This document shows, in pieces, positions 14,381 through 14,877 of a DNA stretch of 14,877 nucleotides; the first letter of the stretch is position 1, and each line of letters opens with the position of its first letter. This DNA is from Candidatus Troglogloeales bacterium. GTDB lineage: Bacteria > Nitrospirota > Nitrospiria > SBBL01 > SBBT01. Made by a program: the position numbers and the translations under genes. A model generated the notes under the pieces. It saw only the letters and a program-made list of their open reading frames with translations, was not told the DNA's origin and searched no databases. The stretch spans positions 1 through 14,877 of the forward strand of contig SBBT01000196.1 of the NCBI GenBank assembly GCA_005239595.1. The letters run 5' to 3'.

Positions 14381-14455
14381 CCCTGTCTACGATAGGTAGA
14401 GGAGGGAGTAGTTGTGCGACGTGTCTTTTGCGTTGTGTTTATTAAGAACCTGTGA
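14381..14455 (+). promoter_or_regulatory. Leader hairpin and mini-ORF ahead of the lipoprotein gene
   Basis: TCTAC/GTAGA (14386-14390 with 14396-14400) forms a stem that can extend by CCCT (14381-14384) pairing with AGGG (14403-14406). The outer pairing would bury the Shine-Dalgarno AGGAGGGAG (14400-14408). Five bases after that motif a GTG at 14414 opens a 13-codon frame (MRRVFCVVFIKNL) ending at 14455, 13 bases before the lipoprotein ATG. A TTG at 14412 would instead add 19 residues to the lipoprotein itself. Translation of either is unproven. Confidence 0.3.
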
Positions 14456-14468
14456 TGTGAAAGGGGAA

Positions 14469-14648
14469 ATGAAGATGACCAATTGGGTAAAGTTCGTGGG
14501 GGCCGTTCTTGTTTCTGTCGGATTGGCAGCCTGCTATGGAACTCCACCAAAAGAAGAACCGAAGGTAGAGGCCCCTGCTGCAGAGGCCCCTGCCGCAGAG
14601 GCGCCTGCCGCAGCGCCCGAAGCTGCACCTGCAGAACCAGCCAACTAA
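14469..14648 (+). CDS. Small Ala/Pro/Glu-rich lipoprotein, function unknown
   Basis: The product is 59 residues: a signal peptide (MKMTNWVKFVGAVLVSVG), the lipobox LAAC with lipidated C22, and a short mature part of about 38 residues. The mature part is dominated by the repeat EAPAA, which occurs three times (about 34-48), and ends in Ala/Pro/Glu. No folded domain is expected. It would be anchored in the outer or inner membrane and may act as a flexible spacer. The start is uncertain: AAGGGG at 14461-14466 is only two bases from ATG 14469 but eight from ATG 14475, and the latter gives a 57-residue version. A terminator follows directly, so it is a single-gene transcript. It is not recognised as a named family. 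Confidence 0.75.
   Translation: MKMTNWVKFVGAVLVSVGLAACYGTPPKEEPKVEAPAAEAPAAEAPAAAPEAAPAEPAN
14568..14612 (+). repeat. Three tandem 15-bp units inside the lipoprotein gene
   Basis: GAGGCCCCTGCTGCA, GAGGCCCCTGCCGCA and GAGGCGCCTGCCGCA follow without gaps and encode EAPAA three times. The unit is a multiple of three, so copy-number change would lengthen or shorten the protein without a frameshift. Confidence 0.9.
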
Positions 14649-14655
14649 GATTGCC

Positions 14656-14690
14656 AAAAAGCCTGCTGCATAAAAACAGCAGGCTTTTTT
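14656..14690 (+). terminator. Intrinsic terminator of the lipoprotein gene
   Basis: AAAAAGCCTGCTG (14656-14668) pairs exactly with CAGCAGGCTTTTT (14677-14689) across an eight-base loop and ends in a T-run. It starts eight bases after the stop codon. The A-run on the other side lets it also stop transcripts coming from the right. Confidence 0.9.
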
Positions 14691-14738
14691 GAGGGTATGT
14701 GTGTTTCTCTGGGCTGCCCCTGTTTGTCCGTAAACTTA

Positions 14739-14877
14739 TTACCACCCCGGGTTAAGGAAAAGCGAGATGCGTTGCCTTAGTCGGGGTTTTTTATGGTAAT
14801 TGGTATAGACATACTTACCACCTTTAGGGGTGGGTTTTCGTTTGAGAAAGGCGTGGATGAGGCCTGCATATTTGATA
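14739..14877 (-). CDS. Possible 3' end of an unrecognised gene (partial)
   Basis: On the minus strand a frame enters from the window edge and runs 45 codons to TAA 14741-14739. It encodes a very basic tail that includes GLIHAFLKRKPTPKGGKYVY and ends RISLFLNPGW. The composition (K, R, Y, aromatic end) looks protein-like rather than random, but no family is recognised. It could be the end of a mobile-element protein. Two hairpins, one followed by T6 on the plus strand, lie within it, which argues against a simple coding region. Confidence 0.3.
   Translation of the reverse strand, partial: IKYAGLIHAFLKRKPTPKGGKYVYTNYHKKPRLRQRISLFLNPGW
14745..14792 (+). terminator. Second terminator-like hairpin at the right edge
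   Basis: CCCCGG plus TTAAGG (14745-14757, one bulged base) pairs with CCTTAG plus TCGGGG (14775-14786) and is followed by T6. There are two G-U pairs and a 17-base loop. Downstream, CCACC/GGTGG near 14819-14833 forms another small stem followed by TTTT. With the terminator at 14656 this makes a cluster of stop signals, or the remains of a structured element. Confidence 0.4.

Noticed and set aside
14290..14745. 151-codon minus-strand frame across the lipoprotein region
   Set aside because: It crosses two promoters, the lipoprotein gene and a strong terminator; its low-complexity Leu/Arg/Gln-rich stretch is the antisense of the Ala-Pro repeat.
1..14877. CRISPR array or defence island
   Set aside because: No regularly spaced direct repeats of the right length and no Cas or defence genes were seen; the repeats present are short tandem units.

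Overview
The window looks like a chromosomal core region of a Gram-negative, LPS-bearing bacterium. It carries a complete lptFG pair, a lipoprotein signal, and bacterial-type def, fmt, htpX, rpe, thrS, infC, rpmI and rplT. Base composition is moderate by eye (about half GC). The phylum cannot be fixed by reading alone; a Nitrospirota-like or deltaproteobacteria-like lineage is a guess from gene content and protein flavour.

Layout. (1) Bases 1-1473 are accessory and decayed. Two transposase 5' fragments, an ISNCY/IS1202-like one on the plus strand and an IS256/Mutator-like one on the minus strand, meet tail to tail near base 410. (2) Bases 1474-7909 form a plus-strand run: def-fmt (start-Met formylation and deformylation), htpX (membrane protease), rpe (pentose phosphate), then pheS-pheT. 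The PheRS is archaeal/eukaryotic in type: a long alpha subunit with N-terminal winged-helix region and a short beta subunit lacking the bacterial tRNA-binding OB fold and C-terminal FDX-ACB domain. (3) Bases 7875-11214 are a minus-strand translation cluster: tRNA-Val(GAC)-thrS-infC-rpmI-rplT. Its last gene overlaps the 3' end of pheT by 35 bp. Bacterial pheST commonly follows rplT in the same direction; here a foreign-type pheST sits at that place in the opposite direction. (4) Bases 11388-14296, minus strand: lptF-lptG-Fis-type regulator. (5) Bases 14297-14877: divergent promoters, a small Ala/Pro/Glu-rich lipoprotein with its terminator, and an unresolved partial reading frame at the edge.

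Regulatory reading. The thrS operon shows several layers of apparent RNA control: a perfect 19-bp hairpin that any upstream-initiated thrS transcript must cross, an imperfect inverted copy of the tRNA-Val 3' end followed by a U-run, a likely AUC start for infC, an ATGA infC/rpmI overlap, and a terminator-like hairpin between rpmI and rplT. These are structural observations from the sequence; none of the regulatory roles is demonstrated here.
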